Positions 16,000 through 27,955 of a stretch of 64,000 nt of DNA are shown here, piece by piece; within the stretch, counting starts at the first letter, position 1, and the number at the start of each line of letters is the position of its first letter. The stretch is from contig NZ_BDAV01000005.1 in assembly GCF_001612635.1 (NCBI RefSeq), forward strand, positions 544,620 through 608,619. The letters are read 5' to 3'. The translations under genes were made by a program, and so were the position numbers. The notes beneath the pieces were generated by a model, which did not search any database, was not told where the DNA came from, and worked only from the letters and a program-made list of their open reading frames with translations. This DNA comes from Nocardia africana NBRC 100379 (GTDB lineage Bacteria; Actinomycetota; Actinomycetes; Mycobacteriales; Mycobacteriaceae).

Positions 16000-16320
16000 T
16001 CAGTGCTTCGGATCGACGATCTCCACATCGGCGTCGATGATGGGCTGGGCCGCATGCACATTCGCCGCCGGCTCGGGCTCGTCGAGCAACACATCCGGTT
16101 CGTCGCGACCGGCATTCACCCCGGCCGCCGCCTCCCGATCACGGTGCGCCGCGGCCGCGGCCTCCCGCATCTCGATGGCGTCGGTGATCCAGTCACCGAT
16201 TTCGCGCGTCACTTCCGAGACGGTGCCGGTAATGATCGTTGCGATATTGCCGACGTGTCGTGCCCCGGAGGATGTCAGCTCCTGGATCAGATCCTTGTTG
16301 CTCTCGAATTTTCCGATCAT
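16000..16320 (-). CDS. Hypothetical protein at the end of the desaturase operon
   Basis: A 106-residue protein: MIGKFESNKDLIQELTSSG, IATIITGTVSEVTREIGDWITDAIEMREAAAAA, then an acidic tail. Its ATG directly abuts the desaturase TAG, so it is surely cotranscribed and translationally coupled. The central segment is an amphipathic helix and could attach to a membrane or partner. No known family is recognised. Confidence 0.6.
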   Translation of the reverse strand: MIGKFESNKDLIQELTSSGARHVGNIATIITGTVSEVTREIGDWITDAIEMREAAAAAHRDREAAAGVNAGRDEPDVLLDEPEPAANVHAAQPIIDADVEIVDPKH

Positions 16321-17475
16321 CTACCCGCCCACCTCGCTCGGCTCGACCTGCCGCTCTCGCATCACGATAACACCAGGCTGCGAGCCTTTCCCGACGATGG
16401 CCGGGGGAAGGGCGAGCTTGCAGATCTTGAGCCAGACCGAGCCGACCTGTTTGCTGAGCCGGCCGGTGTTGTAGGGCAGGCCGTACTTCTCGCACAGGGC
16501 GCGCACCTCGGGTGCGATCTCCGGATAGCGGTTGGCCGGCAGATCCGGGAACAGGTGGTGTTCGATCTGATGGGACAGGTTGCCCGACAGGATGTGGAAC
16601 AGTTTGCTGCCGGTGATGTTGGCCGAGCCGAGCATCTGCCGCACGTACCACTCGCCGCGCGTCTCGTTCTCGGTCTCCTCTTCGGTGAACGTCTGTACGC
16701 CCGACGGGAAGTGTCCGCAGAAGATGATCGAGTACGCCCACACGTTGCGCACCAGGTTGGCGGTCGCGTTGCCGGCCAGGGTGGAGACGAACAGCGGCCC
16801 GCTCAGCAACGGGAAGACGATGTAGTCCTTGAGCACCTGCCGGCCCGCCTTACGGATCTGCCCCTTGGCCAGGCGCTTGATATCCGCCCACTTCCGCTTG
16901 CCCTTGATGATGTTGTCGGCCTCGAGGTCGTGCAGCATCACGCCCCATTCGAACAACAGCATCAGCGCCAGCGCGTACACCGGGTTGCCCAGGTAGTACG
17001 GATTCCACTGCTGGCCCTCGTCGATGCGCAGCACGCCGTAACCGATGTCGCGGTCACGACCGTGGATGTTGGTGTAGGTGTGATGCATGTAGTTGTGCGA
17101 GTGCTTCCACTGATCGGCCGGGCAGACCGTATCCCACTCGAACACACGGGAATTCAGGCCGGGTTCGCGCATCCAGTCCCACTGGCCGTGCATGACGTTG
17201 TGGCCGATCTCCATGTTGTCCAGGATTTTGGACAGGCTCAGCGCCGCGACCCCGGCCAGCCAGAACGGCGGCAGGAAGCCCAGGTACATCAGGCCGCGTC
17301 CGGCGATCTCGAAACCGCGCTGCGCCTTGATGATCGAGTAGATGTATTCGCGGTCGCGCTCCCCCAGATCGGCGGTGATGCGGTCGCGCAGCGCGTCCAG
17401 TTCCCGGCCGATCTCGGCGACCTGTTCCGGCGACAGGACCAGCGGTCCGTTCTCGGTTTCGGTGAGTATGGTCAT
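16321..17475 (-). CDS. desA3: Membrane fatty acid desaturase, DesA3 type
   Basis: A 384-residue acyl-CoA desaturase. The three histidine boxes are visible: GHNVMHGQ, HSHNYMHHTYTN and, near the C-terminus, HQIEHHLFPDLPANRY. Membrane segments include FLPPFWLAGVAAL. M. tuberculosis DesA3 (Rv3229c) is a stearoyl-CoA delta-9 desaturase that receives electrons from the adjacent Rv3230c reductase; the same order, reductase then desaturase, is found here 32 bases apart. It would set membrane fluidity by introducing cis double bonds. A TetR gene is divergent from the operon. Confidence 0.9.
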   Translation of the reverse strand: MTILTETENGPLVLSPEQVAEIGRELDALRDRITADLGERDREYIYSIIKAQRGFEIAGRGLMYLGFLPPFWLAGVAALSLSKILDNMEIGHNVMHGQWDWMREPGLNSRVFEWDTVCPADQWKHSHNYMHHTYTNIHGRDRDIGYGVLRIDEGQQWNPYYLGNPVYALALMLLFEWGVMLHDLEADNIIKGKRKWADIKRLAKGQIRKAGRQVLKDYIVFPLLSGPLFVSTLAGNATANLVRNVWAYSIIFCGHFPSGVQTFTEEETENETRGEWYVRQMLGSANITGSKLFHILSGNLSHQIEHHLFPDLPANRYPEIAPEVRALCEKYGLPYNTGRLSKQVGSVWLKICKLALPPAIVGKGSQPGVIVMRERQVEPSEVGG

Positions 17476-17507
17476 GGCTTTTCTCCCCTTTCGTATTTCG
17501 GTGCGGC

Positions 17508-18617
17508 TCAGATCTCGATGTCGACGTCGCCGACCGCGGCGCTGACGCACAGCTGGATCGGCTGGTCGGGATCGCTGTCCAGTTCGCCGCTGCGCAGATT
17601 GCGGGTACAGCCGGACCGCTTGACCGCCGTGCAGGAGAAGCAGATCCCCATCCGGCATCCGAACTCCGGCGTCAATCCCGCCGACTCGGCCTGTTCGAGC
17701 AGGCTCGTACCGGTGTTCTCCGACTGCTTGCCGCTCACCGAGAAGGTGGTGACGCCCTCGACGTCGGTGGTGTCGGCCGGTGCGGCGGTGAGGACGAATT
17801 CCTCGCTGTGCAGGCGGTCGTCGAGTCCCTCGGCCTGGTAGATGCGACGCACGGACTCCATCAGCGGCGGCGGGCCACAGACGTAGGTCTGCGCGGTCGC
17901 GAAGAACGGCGCGATGCGCGAAAGCTCGTCGTAGTCGAGGAACTTCGCGCCGGGCACGGTCGCGCAGCTCCACGGTGCGCCGTCCAGCCGCTCGGACCGG
18001 GCCAATTCCGGATAACCCAGCACGATGTCGACGTTGTCGTGGCGGCGGGCGATATCGACGAGCAGGTCCCGGTGCGGCACCTCCCGGGGTGAGCGGGCGT
18101 AGTGCAGGAACACCACGTCACCGCGATACCCCTCGGCCACCAGCGTGGACAGCATCGACAGCACCGGTGTGATACCGCTGCCACCGCTGATCAGCACCAC
18201 CTTGTCCGGGCGCTGCTCCGGCAGCCGGAACACCCCGGACGCGGGTGCCAGGTCCACGACCATCCCACGCTTCGCGTGCCGGTGTAGATATTGCGACACC
18301 AGACCGTCCGGATGTGCCTTGACGGTCAGCGTGAGGGTGCGGCCCGGGCCGGCCTCGGCATCGATCGGCGAATAGCAGCGGGTGTGCTTCACTCCGTTGA
18401 TCAGCACGCCGACCTGCACGAACTGACCGGCTTCGTGCCCGGCCCACTGCCTGGTCGGACGCAGTGTGAGGGTCACCGAGCCGGGCACCGACCGATCCAC
18501 GCCGATGATCTCGGCCCGCATATCGCGCAGCGTCAGTGTCGGTCGCACCAACTCCAGATACCGGTCGAGCGGGTGCGGCGAGGTCAGTGTCTGGACCAGA
18601 TCGAGCAGTCCCACCAT
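17508..18617 (-). CDS. Ferredoxin/flavin oxidoreductase partner of the desaturase (Rv3230c type)
   Basis: A 369-residue three-domain electron-transfer protein. FAD motif RCYSPID is followed by the NAD(P) segment VVLISGGSGITPVLSML and CGPPPLMESV, and a C-terminal plant-type [2Fe-2S] domain has CRMGICFSCT with a fourth cysteine in QLCVSAAVGD. It passes electrons from NADPH to the desaturase diiron centre. I set the start at ATG 18617 (MVGLLDLVQ) because homologues start there and upstream residues are not family-like. Confidence 0.9.
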   Translation of the reverse strand: MVGLLDLVQTLTSPHPLDRYLELVRPTLTLRDMRAEIIGVDRSVPGSVTLTLRPTRQWAGHEAGQFVQVGVLINGVKHTRCYSPIDAEAGPGRTLTLTVKAHPDGLVSQYLHRHAKRGMVVDLAPASGVFRLPEQRPDKVVLISGGSGITPVLSMLSTLVAEGYRGDVVFLHYARSPREVPHRDLLVDIARRHDNVDIVLGYPELARSERLDGAPWSCATVPGAKFLDYDELSRIAPFFATAQTYVCGPPPLMESVRRIYQAEGLDDRLHSEEFVLTAAPADTTDVEGVTTFSVSGKQSENTGTSLLEQAESAGLTPEFGCRMGICFSCTAVKRSGCTRNLRSGELDSDPDQPIQLCVSAAVGDVDIEI

Positions 18618-18649
18618 GCGGTTCTCCCCAGCCTTCGTCTGTTGCTCAT

Positions 18650-18690
18650 GCACACCGTTTCGGTGCACATCTGTACACTGAACTAGTGTG
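18650..18690. promoter_or_regulatory. Inverted repeats between the desaturase operon and the divergent TetR gene
   Basis: A short symmetric site CACCG-TTT-CGGTG lies within 18650-18665. A second, ACACT-GAACT-AGTGT, is exact at 18675-18689. They lie 35-70 bases upstream of the reductase start, in the only gap shared with the TetR gene, and are good candidates for its operators. Confidence 0.45.
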
Positions 18691-18785
18691 CCTGGCGGTA
18701 CCGCAATAGTTCAACCTGCATCTGCTGTGACCGATGCAACATCTCCATGAATGGACGGATCGTGAACGGATGTATGCTCAGCGAG

Positions 18786-19403
18786 ATGAGCGAGCAGGCC
18801 GAAACCCGAGTCGAGCGCAAGGAGCGCACGCGGCGAGCGCTGCTGGACGGCACGCTGACCCTGGCCGCCGAGCGCGGATTCGCGGCGCTGAGCCTGCGTG
18901 AGATCGCCCGCTCGGCCGGGATCGTGCCCACCGCCTTCTATCGCCACTTCGACTCCCTCGACGAATTGGGCACCGCCTTGGTCGACGAGGGAGTGCGCCA
19001 GTTGCGCCTGGCGCTGCGGCAATTGCGCCGCACCCCCGACGCACGCCTGGCCGAAACGGTGCGCTTCGTCTTCGCACAGATCGCGGGCCGCGAGGACCTC
19101 TACGGCTTCCTCATCCGCGAGCGCCACGGCGGCGCACCGGCGCTACGCACCGCGATAGCCACCGAAATGCAGTTGATCACCAGGGAATTGGTGGTCGACA
19201 TATCGCGGATTCCGACACTGGACGCGTGGCCGACCGATGATCTGGAGCTGGCCGCCGACCTGATCGTCTCCACCGTCGCCGATCACATCGCCGACTTCGT
19301 CGCCGCCCCGTTGCGCGACCGCCCGCAACTCGTCGACCGCACCGTCGGCCAGGTGCGAATGATCGCCCTGGGCATGGCCGCCTGGAAACCGCACACCGTC
19401 TGA
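18786..19403 (+). CDS. TetR family regulator of the desaturase operon (DesT-like role)
   Basis: A 205-residue regulator. The N-terminal helix-turn-helix reads RKERTRRALLDGTLTLAAERGFAALSLREIARSAGIVPTAFYRHFDSL, and the rest is a helical ligand domain. It is divergent from the reductase/desaturase pair, the same arrangement as Pseudomonas DesT, which senses acyl-CoA saturation; acyl-CoA sensing here is an inference. Of the two possible ATGs I favour 18786; the earlier ATG 18774 would add four residues. Inverted repeats in the shared gap fit autoregulation. Confidence 0.85.
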   Translation: MSEQAETRVERKERTRRALLDGTLTLAAERGFAALSLREIARSAGIVPTAFYRHFDSLDELGTALVDEGVRQLRLALRQLRRTPDARLAETVRFVFAQIAGREDLYGFLIRERHGGAPALRTAIATEMQLITRELVVDISRIPTLDAWPTDDLELAADLIVSTVADHIADFVAAPLRDRPQLVDRTVGQVRMIALGMAAWKPHTV

Positions 19404-19530
19404 TCAGTCCACGCTCGCCCTCCGCGGCGGCTGTTCGCCCTGCGCGGTGGAAGCCATCTGCGCCGTGGTGATCGCGGGGCCGGCACTTCTCGTCCGATGA
19501 CACCGCTCGCGAGACAGAAGGACGCCCCGC

Positions 19531-19556
19531 GGGCCTCGCGGCCATGCGAGGCGCCC
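19531..19556 (+). terminator. Possible hairpin in the TetR-PadR gap
   Basis: GGGCCTCGC and GCGAGGCGCCC pair through CCTCGC/GCGAGG with a small bulge around GGCCAT. It lies 128 bases after the TetR stop and before the PadR promoter. No T-tract follows. Confidence 0.3.
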
Positions 19557-19654
19557 TTCCCGTATCCGAGATAGTGCAGAGCACCGCGGGTGATGATACA
19601 GAAAACGGCACGTCCTCACAGTGTTCTCGCAGTTCCGGCTCCCCCAGCCGGGAA

Positions 19655-19695
19655 TATGCACCACGTTGCATAGTACAGCGGGTATCGGTTAACCT
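19655..19695 (+). promoter_or_regulatory. PadR gene promoter with overlapping palindromic operator
   Basis: TATGCA-N6-TGCATA at 19655-19672 is a perfect inverted repeat. It overlaps a -35-like TTGCAT (19666-19671). TAACCT (19690-19695) is a -10 element after an 18-base spacer, and the ATG at 19702 begins six bases later, so the message is probably leaderless. The geometry fits autorepression by the PadR protein. Confidence 0.6.
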
Positions 19696-19701
19696 CACCG
19701 C

Positions 19702-22359
<2,658 letters not shown>

Positions 22360-22360
<1 letters not shown>

Positions 22361-22962
22361 TGGCGCTCCTCACCCGCCTCGGGCTGCCGGGCGACGAGAA
22401 GTCCTGGTCCGCATTGGGTTTCGCCGTCGAGGACGCGATGATGCGGATCGGGCGGATCTCCTGCACGCTCGGCGTCGGCACCGGCTGGGGATTCGAGGGC
22501 ATCGAGGCCGACGCCGCGACACTGGGTGTGCCGGAACTGCTGCACGACGTCGAGACCGAGACGGCGCATCCGAACGGTGTGACGTTCGTCGACCACGTCG
22601 TCTACTGGGTGCCGGATCTCGACGAATCCGTCACCGCGCTGAATGCCGTACTGGGCAGCGGCCCGCGACGGCGCTTCCACCCGCGCGGCCCGGACGGCCC
22701 GGAAATGGCGTTCTATCGGGTCGGCGAGGCGTTCCTGGAGGTCGTCGCCGCCCCGACGAAACGGCCCGCGCTGGTCGGCGTCGCCTTCGGCACTCCGGAT
22801 CTCGATGCCACGGTGGCGGCGGTGCGCGCGGCCGGTGGCCCCGTCGGGGATCCCAAGCCGGCGGTGCAGGGCGGGCGGATCGCCGGGGTGTGGCACGGGC
22901 ATATCGACTGGGGTGTCGCCTTCCTCGAGCCCAAGCCCCGCGGCGAGGGCAAGTCCGGCTAG
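22360..22962 (+). CDS. VOC superfamily (glyoxalase-like) protein
   Basis: A 200-residue protein whose later part (NGVTFVDHVVYWVPDLDESVTALNAVLG, FYRVGEAFLEVVAAP, ALVGVAFGTPDLDATVAAVRAAGG) repeats the beta-alpha-beta-beta-beta unit of the vicinal-oxygen-chelate fold. Candidate metal ligands are the histidine in FVDHVVY and the glutamate in AFLEVVA. Its ATG overlaps the fadH TAA (TAATG), so expression is coupled. Function in fatty-acid or CoA-ester breakdown is inferred from context. Confidence 0.75.
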
Positions 22963-22973
22963 GCTCGGCGACC

Positions 22974-23765
22974 GTGAGCTTGCCTGCACCCACCGCCGAC
23001 AATCGTGCCGTCGTCACCGGAGCGTCCTCCGGGATCGGAACCGCTCTGGCCGAGGAGCTGGCCAAACGCGGCTATTCGGTCATTCTGGTCGCCCGTCGCG
23101 GCGAGCTGCTCGCCGAGCTGGCACAGCGGCTGACCGACACATACGGAGTCACCGCCGAGGTTCGCGCGGTCGACCTGTCCGATCGCGACCAACGCGCACC
23201 GCTGGTGGCCGAACTGGCGGGTCGCGAGATCGCCATCCTGTGCAACAACGCCGGCGTCGCCACCTTCGGCGCCGTCGCCGACCTGGATGCCGACGTCGAG
23301 CGCTCGGTGATGGAACTCAACGCGGTCGCGGTCCACGATCTGACCCTGGCGGTGCTGCCCGGCATGCTCGCGCGCGGCGGCGGCATCCTGATCACCGGTT
23401 CGGCGGCCGGGAACATGGCCATCCCCAACAACGCCACCTACGCCGCGACCAAGGCCTTCACCAACACCTTCTCCGAATCGCTGCGCGGCGAACTGACCGG
23501 CAGCGGCGTGCACGTCACGCTGCTGGCGCCGGGCCCGGTCCGCACCGACAATCCCGACCAGGAAGAGGTCGGCAGCAAGATCCCGGACTTCATCTGGGTG
23601 TCGGCCGCCTACACCGCCAAGATCTCCATCGACGCGTTGGCGCGCAACAAGATGCGCGTGGTTCCCGGCCTGATCAGCAAGGGTATGAGCGTCGCGGGCC
23701 AGTACGCGCCGCGGGCGCTCACCGCGCCCATCGTCGGTTCGTTCTACAAGAGGCTCGCCGGCTGA
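22974..23765 (+). CDS. cmrA: Mycolate reductase, short-chain dehydrogenase (CmrA type)
   Basis: A 263-residue SDR: cofactor motif VVTGASSGIGTALAEELAKRG, NNAGVATFG, active-site serine in LITGSAAGNMAIP, YAATK catalytic pair, and a C-terminal NKMRVVPGLISKGMSVAGQYAPRA. The C-terminal motif is very close to what I recall of M. tuberculosis Rv2509, which reduces the 3-oxo intermediate to mature mycolic acid. The neighbourhood (HerA-like Rv2510c homologue and orn downstream) supports orthology. The start is GTG 22974, 11 bases after the VOC gene. Confidence 0.85.
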   Translation: MSLPAPTADNRAVVTGASSGIGTALAEELAKRGYSVILVARRGELLAELAQRLTDTYGVTAEVRAVDLSDRDQRAPLVAELAGREIAILCNNAGVATFGAVADLDADVERSVMELNAVAVHDLTLAVLPGMLARGGGILITGSAAGNMAIPNNATYAATKAFTNTFSESLRGELTGSGVHVTLLAPGPVRTDNPDQEEVGSKIPDFIWVSAAYTAKISIDALARNKMRVVPGLISKGMSVAGQYAPRALTAPIVGSFYKRLAG

Positions 23766-23911
23766 TCCGCAGGGTGTCAGGGCGGCGTCAAGATCGCGGC
23801 GCCGCCGGTCAAGACGGCGTATCGAGACGGTTCCGGCGCCGGTCACCGGCGTAGTCCTGAGAGTGACCCCCGCAGTCGAGGAGGAAAGCGGGGAACCACA
23901 GGAGACACGCC

Positions 23912-25255
23912 GTGACGTTGCTCGAGATGTTCCCGTCCCTACGTTCGGGGATGGCGTCCCCGCGACTGGACACCACCGTGTGGCCGCGCCGGACGCACTA
24001 CGACGAATTGGGCCGCATCACCGTCGACGGGGTCGCCCTCGACGATGTCGCCGACCGCTACGGCACACCGACCTATGTGATCGGTGAGACCGAGATCCGC
24101 ACCCGCTGCCGGTCGTATCGCAAGCACTTCCCGGATGCCGAAATCGTCTACGCCGCAAAGGCTCTGCTGACTCGTACGATCGCGGGGCTGGTGGCCGAGG
24201 AGGGACTCGGCATCGATGTGTGCTCGGCCGGCGAACTGGCGATCGTCCTGTCGGCCGGGGTGGATCCGCGGCGGATCATCCTGCACGGTAGCGGGAAACC
24301 GTTCGCCGAACTGGAATACGCGGTCGGCGTCGGTGTCGGGCGGATCGTGATCGACTCGCTCACCGAGGTGAGTTTGCTGGGCACGGTCGTCACGCGGCCC
24401 CAGCAAGTTCTGCTGCGCCTGACACCCGATATCGACGTGCACGGACATCCGGCCGTCCGCACGGGGGTCAGCGATCAGAAATTCGGCTTCGCCCTGCACG
24501 ACGAGACCACGGAGGAGGCGATCCGGACGATCATCGACCATCCCCTGCTCGATCTGCGCGGTTTCCACTGCCACCTCGGCTCTCAGATCCACGACCCCGA
24601 CCACTACGGGGAAGCTGTGCGACGGCTCGTCGCGCGGATGGCCGAGGTCCGTCACGACTACGGCGTCGTGCTGACCCAGCTCGATCTGGGCGGCGGGCAT
24701 GCGGTGGCCTACCGCGCCGGCGACGCGGAGCTGAATCTCTCCGAACTGGCCGACATCATCGACGACGCCCTGGACGCGGCGTGCGCGCGAAACCGCTTCC
24801 CGCGCCCCGTGATCGCGATGGAACCGGGCCGCGGCATCGTCGCCCGGGCCGGGGTGACGATCTATCGCGTGACCGCGATCAAACACGTCCCGGGTGGACG
24901 GACGTTCGTGATCGTGGACGGCGGAATGAACGACAATCCGCGGGTCGCCCTCTACGGGGCCCGCTACGACGCGGTGGTGGCGGGCCGGCATCCCACCGGA
25001 CCGACCGTCACCGCCACCGTGGCCGGACGCTACTGCGAGGCCGGTGACGTCCTCGCCGCCGATATCCGGCTACCCGCGGATCTGCATGTCGGTGAGCTAC
25101 TGGCGATTCCGTGCACCGGCGCCTACCACCACAGCCTGGCCTCGGCCTACAACGGCGTCGGACGGCCGCCGATCGTCGCGCTGCACGGGGGCCGGATGCG
25201 TGAACTGGTGCGCCGCGAAACCGTGGAGGATCTGCTGCTCCGCGATCTCGGTTGA
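23912..25255 (+). CDS. lysA: Diaminopimelate decarboxylase-like PLP enzyme (LysA paralogue)
   Basis: A 447-residue fold-type III decarboxylase. The PLP lysine is in VYAAKALL, HCHLGSQI and LDLGGGHAVAY are the phosphate and substrate loops, EPGRGIVARAG binds phosphate, and GRYCEAGDVLA carries the catalytic cysteine. DGGMNDNPRVALYGARY matches the LysA C-terminal barrel. The reaction would be meso-diaminopimelate to lysine. In mycobacteria lysA lies next to argS and thrA; here it is inserted between cmrA and the HerA-like gene, so it is probably a second copy, possibly acting on a related amino acid. GTG 23912 follows GGAGACACGCC. Confidence 0.8.
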   Translation: MTLLEMFPSLRSGMASPRLDTTVWPRRTHYDELGRITVDGVALDDVADRYGTPTYVIGETEIRTRCRSYRKHFPDAEIVYAAKALLTRTIAGLVAEEGLGIDVCSAGELAIVLSAGVDPRRIILHGSGKPFAELEYAVGVGVGRIVIDSLTEVSLLGTVVTRPQQVLLRLTPDIDVHGHPAVRTGVSDQKFGFALHDETTEEAIRTIIDHPLLDLRGFHCHLGSQIHDPDHYGEAVRRLVARMAEVRHDYGVVLTQLDLGGGHAVAYRAGDAELNLSELADIIDDALDAACARNRFPRPVIAMEPGRGIVARAGVTIYRVTAIKHVPGGRTFVIVDGGMNDNPRVALYGARYDAVVAGRHPTGPTVTATVAGRYCEAGDVLAADIRLPADLHVGELLAIPCTGAYHHSLASAYNGVGRPPIVALHGGRMRELVRRETVEDLLLRDLG

Positions 25256-25302
25256 GCGTTTCTCGCGCGGCCGAGTGACGCCTGCCCGGTGGCCGGGGAC
25301 GC

Positions 25303-27015
25303 TCAGCGTTTGCGGGTTCCGAAGAGGCTGCGGCTGATCTCGCGGCCCGCGGCCGAGGCCGCCGAACGCAGAAAACTCTTCACCGCCGGATTGCTCATGA
25401 TCCGTTCCGCCGCCGAGACGTCCGGCTCCTGCGCACGCCCGCCGGAGTCCTGCGGCACCGGCCGCGGTTCCGGCTCGGCCGCAACGACTTTCGCGGCCAG
25501 CAGCTCGTAGGCCGACTCCCGGTCCACGGTCCGGCCGTACTTCTCGAACAGCGGACTCGACTGTGCGCGCGAGCGGATACCGTCCTCGCCGATCGTGTTC
25601 ATCAGCGAGTGCGGCGGGCGCAGCCGGGTCCAGGCGACCGGTGTCGGCGCCCCCTGTTCGGACAGCACCGTGACGATCGCCTCGCCGATTCCCAGCGCGG
25701 TGAGGGCGTTCTCGAGGTCGTAGGCCGCGGTCTTCGGGTAGGTGCGCACCGTTTTCGTCAGCGCCTTCTGGTCGTCCGGGGTGAACGCGCGCAGCGCGTG
25801 CTGGATCCGCGCACCCAGTTGCGACAGCACCGCATTCGGCACATCGGTGGGCAACTGCGTGCAGAAGAACACCCCGACTCCCTTGGAGCGAATCAGTTTC
25901 ACCGTCTGCTCGACCTGCTCCAGGAAGGCCTTGGACGCGTCGGCGAACAGCAGATGCGCTTCGTCGAAGATGAAGACCAGCTTGGGTTTGTCGACGTCGC
26001 CGACTTCGGGCAGGGTCTGGAACAGATCGGCCAGCACCCACATCAGGAAAGTGGAGAACAGCACCGGCCGCGCCGCCTGCGATCCGAGTTCGAACAGCGT
26101 GATCACGCCCTGACCGCCGGCGGTCCGCAACAGATCGGCGGGGTCGAGTTCCGGCTCACCGAAGAAGGTGTCGCCGCCGTCGGCCTCCAGATTCACCAGC
26201 GCACGCAGGATCACCCCGGCCGTCGCGGCCGACACGCCGCCGATCCCCTTCAGATCCTCCTTTCCCTCCGGACTGGTCAGGTGCTGGATCACCGAACGCA
26301 GATCCTTCAGGTCCAGCAGCGCCAGCCCCCGGGTGTCGGCCCAATGGAAGATCAGGCCGAGAGTGGACTCCTGAGTGTCGTTGAGCCCCAGCACCTTACT
26401 GAGCAGAACCGGACCGAACGAGGTGATGGTCGCGCGAATCGGGACGCCGATTCCCTCGGTGCCGAGGGAGACGAATTCGGTCGGAAATCCGTGCGGCGCC
26501 CAGTCGGTATCGCCGGTCCGCGCGGCACGGGCGGCGAGCTTGTCGCTCGATTCGCCCTGCTGCGCCAGACCCGACAGATCGCCCTTCACATCGGCGAGCA
26601 CCACCGGAACGCCCGCCGCGGACAGTTGCTCGGCGATGCCCTGCAGGGTCTTGGTCTTACCGGTTCCGGTGGCGCCGGCGACGAGACCGTGGCGGTTCAG
26701 CGTTCGCATCGGAATCCGCACCCGTGCGGCCGGATCGACCTCCCCGCCGACGACCACCGCACCCAGTTCCAGCGCGGCGCCCTCGAAGGCGTAACCCGCC
26801 GCGATCTGCTGCGCGACCGAATTCGCCTCGGCGACAGCCGGTTTCGCGTTCACATCCGTCGGTTCGGCCGATTTCGACTCGCCTGCCTGTTCGGCGGCGG
26901 CTTCGGCCTCGGCCGCCTCCGCCGCGGCCGCCGCTTCCGCCGCGACCCGCGCTGCCTCCTCGGCCGCCTTGCGCGCCGCCGCCGCCTTCGCCGCCTTGTC
27001 CTCGGAACTGGTCAT
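25303..27015 (-). CDS. HerA-like ATPase (DUF853 family, Rv2510c type)
   Basis: A 570-residue P-loop ATPase. After an alanine-rich coiled N-terminus (about 60 residues) come Walker A GATGTGKTKTLQ, PVVLADVKGDLSGLAQQGE, Walker B KLVFIFDEAHLLF and KGVGVFFCTQLPTDVP. The C-terminus ends with a low-complexity tail, EISRSLFGTRKR. The family is a putative DNA translocase or motor. ATG 27015 has GACGGAGGATC nine bases upstream; the frame upstream of it lacks family similarity. It stands between cmrA and orn, as in M. tuberculosis Rv2510c. Confidence 0.85.
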   Translation of the reverse strand: MTSSEDKAAKAAAARKAAEEAARVAAEAAAAAEAAEAEAAAEQAGESKSAEPTDVNAKPAVAEANSVAQQIAAGYAFEGAALELGAVVVGGEVDPAARVRIPMRTLNRHGLVAGATGTGKTKTLQGIAEQLSAAGVPVVLADVKGDLSGLAQQGESSDKLAARAARTGDTDWAPHGFPTEFVSLGTEGIGVPIRATITSFGPVLLSKVLGLNDTQESTLGLIFHWADTRGLALLDLKDLRSVIQHLTSPEGKEDLKGIGGVSAATAGVILRALVNLEADGGDTFFGEPELDPADLLRTAGGQGVITLFELGSQAARPVLFSTFLMWVLADLFQTLPEVGDVDKPKLVFIFDEAHLLFADASKAFLEQVEQTVKLIRSKGVGVFFCTQLPTDVPNAVLSQLGARIQHALRAFTPDDQKALTKTVRTYPKTAAYDLENALTALGIGEAIVTVLSEQGAPTPVAWTRLRPPHSLMNTIGEDGIRSRAQSSPLFEKYGRTVDRESAYELLAAKVVAAEPEPRPVPQDSGGRAQEPDVSAAERIMSNPAVKSFLRSAASAAGREISRSLFGTRKR

Positions 27016-27184
27016 CGCCGATCCTCCGTCGCCCTGCCCACCGCTGCCGACACCACTGGAATCACGCATATACCTGGGCAAACTGTAGCGGGATGTTTGC
27101 CAGAAAGCGTCCGCAACCGGCCGGACGGCACACATCCGGTGCGGTCGGTCCGATTCGCGCCGTCCGCGCACTAAGGTTGCCGGG

Positions 27185-27823
27185 GTGTCCGACAAACTGA
27201 TGGTGTGGATGGATTGCGAGATGACCGGCCTGCGCTTGGACAGCGACAAGCTGATCGAGGTGGCCGCGCTCGTAACCGATAGCGATCTCAATATCCTCGG
27301 CGACGGCGTCGATATCGTCATCCACGCCGACGACGACGCGTTGGCGGCGATGCCGCCGGTGGTGCAGGACATGCACGCCAAGTCCGGCCTGACCGACGAG
27401 GTGCGACGGTCCACGGTCACCATCGAGCAGGCGCAACAGCAGGTTCTCGACTACGTGCGCGAGTGGGTTCCCACCCCCGGCACCGTGCCGCTCGCCGGCA
27501 ATTCCATCGCCACCGACCGCGGCTTCATTGCCCGGGACATGCCCGAACTCGACGCCCACCTGCACTACCGGATGATCGATGTGAGCTCGATCAAGGAGCT
27601 GTGCCGGCGCTGGTATCCGCGCATCTACTTCGGCCAGCCGGAGAAGGGCCTGTCCCACCGCGCCCTCGCCGATATCGAGGAATCCATCCGGGAACTCCGG
27701 TACTACCGCCGCACCGCGTTCGTACCCGCCCCCGGCCCCTCGAGCGCCGAGATCGCCGAGATCGCCGCGCAGGTCAGCGCCGGTTCCACCGGCACCCAGC
27801 CCCCCGCGGCATCCGCCGATTAG
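27185..27823 (+). CDS. orn: Oligoribonuclease
   Basis: A 212-residue DEDDh exonuclease: [25 protein letters not shown] supplies Dx[38 protein letters not shown] supplies the central motif, and [19 protein letters not shown] supplies the HxxxxD. It degrades 2-5 nucleotide RNAs and linear dinucleotides. TAAGGT at 27172-27177 lies eight bases before GTG 27185, so the message is probably leaderless. The C-terminal 30 residues are alanine-rich and outside the core. Confidence 0.95.
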   Translation: MSDKLMVWMDCEMTGLRLDSDKLIEVAALVTDSDLNILGDGVDIVIHADDDALAAMPPVVQDMHAKSGLTDEVRRSTVTIEQAQQQVLDYVREWVPTPGTVPLAGNSIATDRGFIARDMPELDAHLHYRMIDVSSIKELCRRWYPRIYFGQPEKGLSHRALADIEESIRELRYYRRTAFVPAPGPSSAEIAEIAAQVSAGSTGTQPPAASAD

Positions 27824-27876
27824 GTTTCCCGGCGGTCTTCGCGCTACCATCTACCGCGCCGGTTGTTACCGGCAAT

Positions 27877-27950
27877 GGTGACCGTAGTTCAGTTGGTAGA
27901 GCACCAGGTTGTGATCCTGGCTGTCGCGGGTTCGAGTCCCGTCGGTCACC
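27877..27950 (+). tRNA. tRNA-His (anticodon GTG)
   Basis: The acceptor GTGACCG pairs with CGGTCAC. The extra G at 27877 faces C27950, the hallmark G-1:C73 pair of tRNA-His. The anticodon loop TTGTGAT gives GTG. The T-arm is GCGGG-TTCGAGT-CCCGT. It lies downstream of orn, as in mycobacteria. Confidence 0.95.
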
Positions 27951-27955
27951 CTGTC

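Noticed and set aside
16003..17841. Long plus-strand frame over the desaturase gene
   Set aside because: The minus strand has all three histidine boxes of a desaturase; the opposite frame has no motif.
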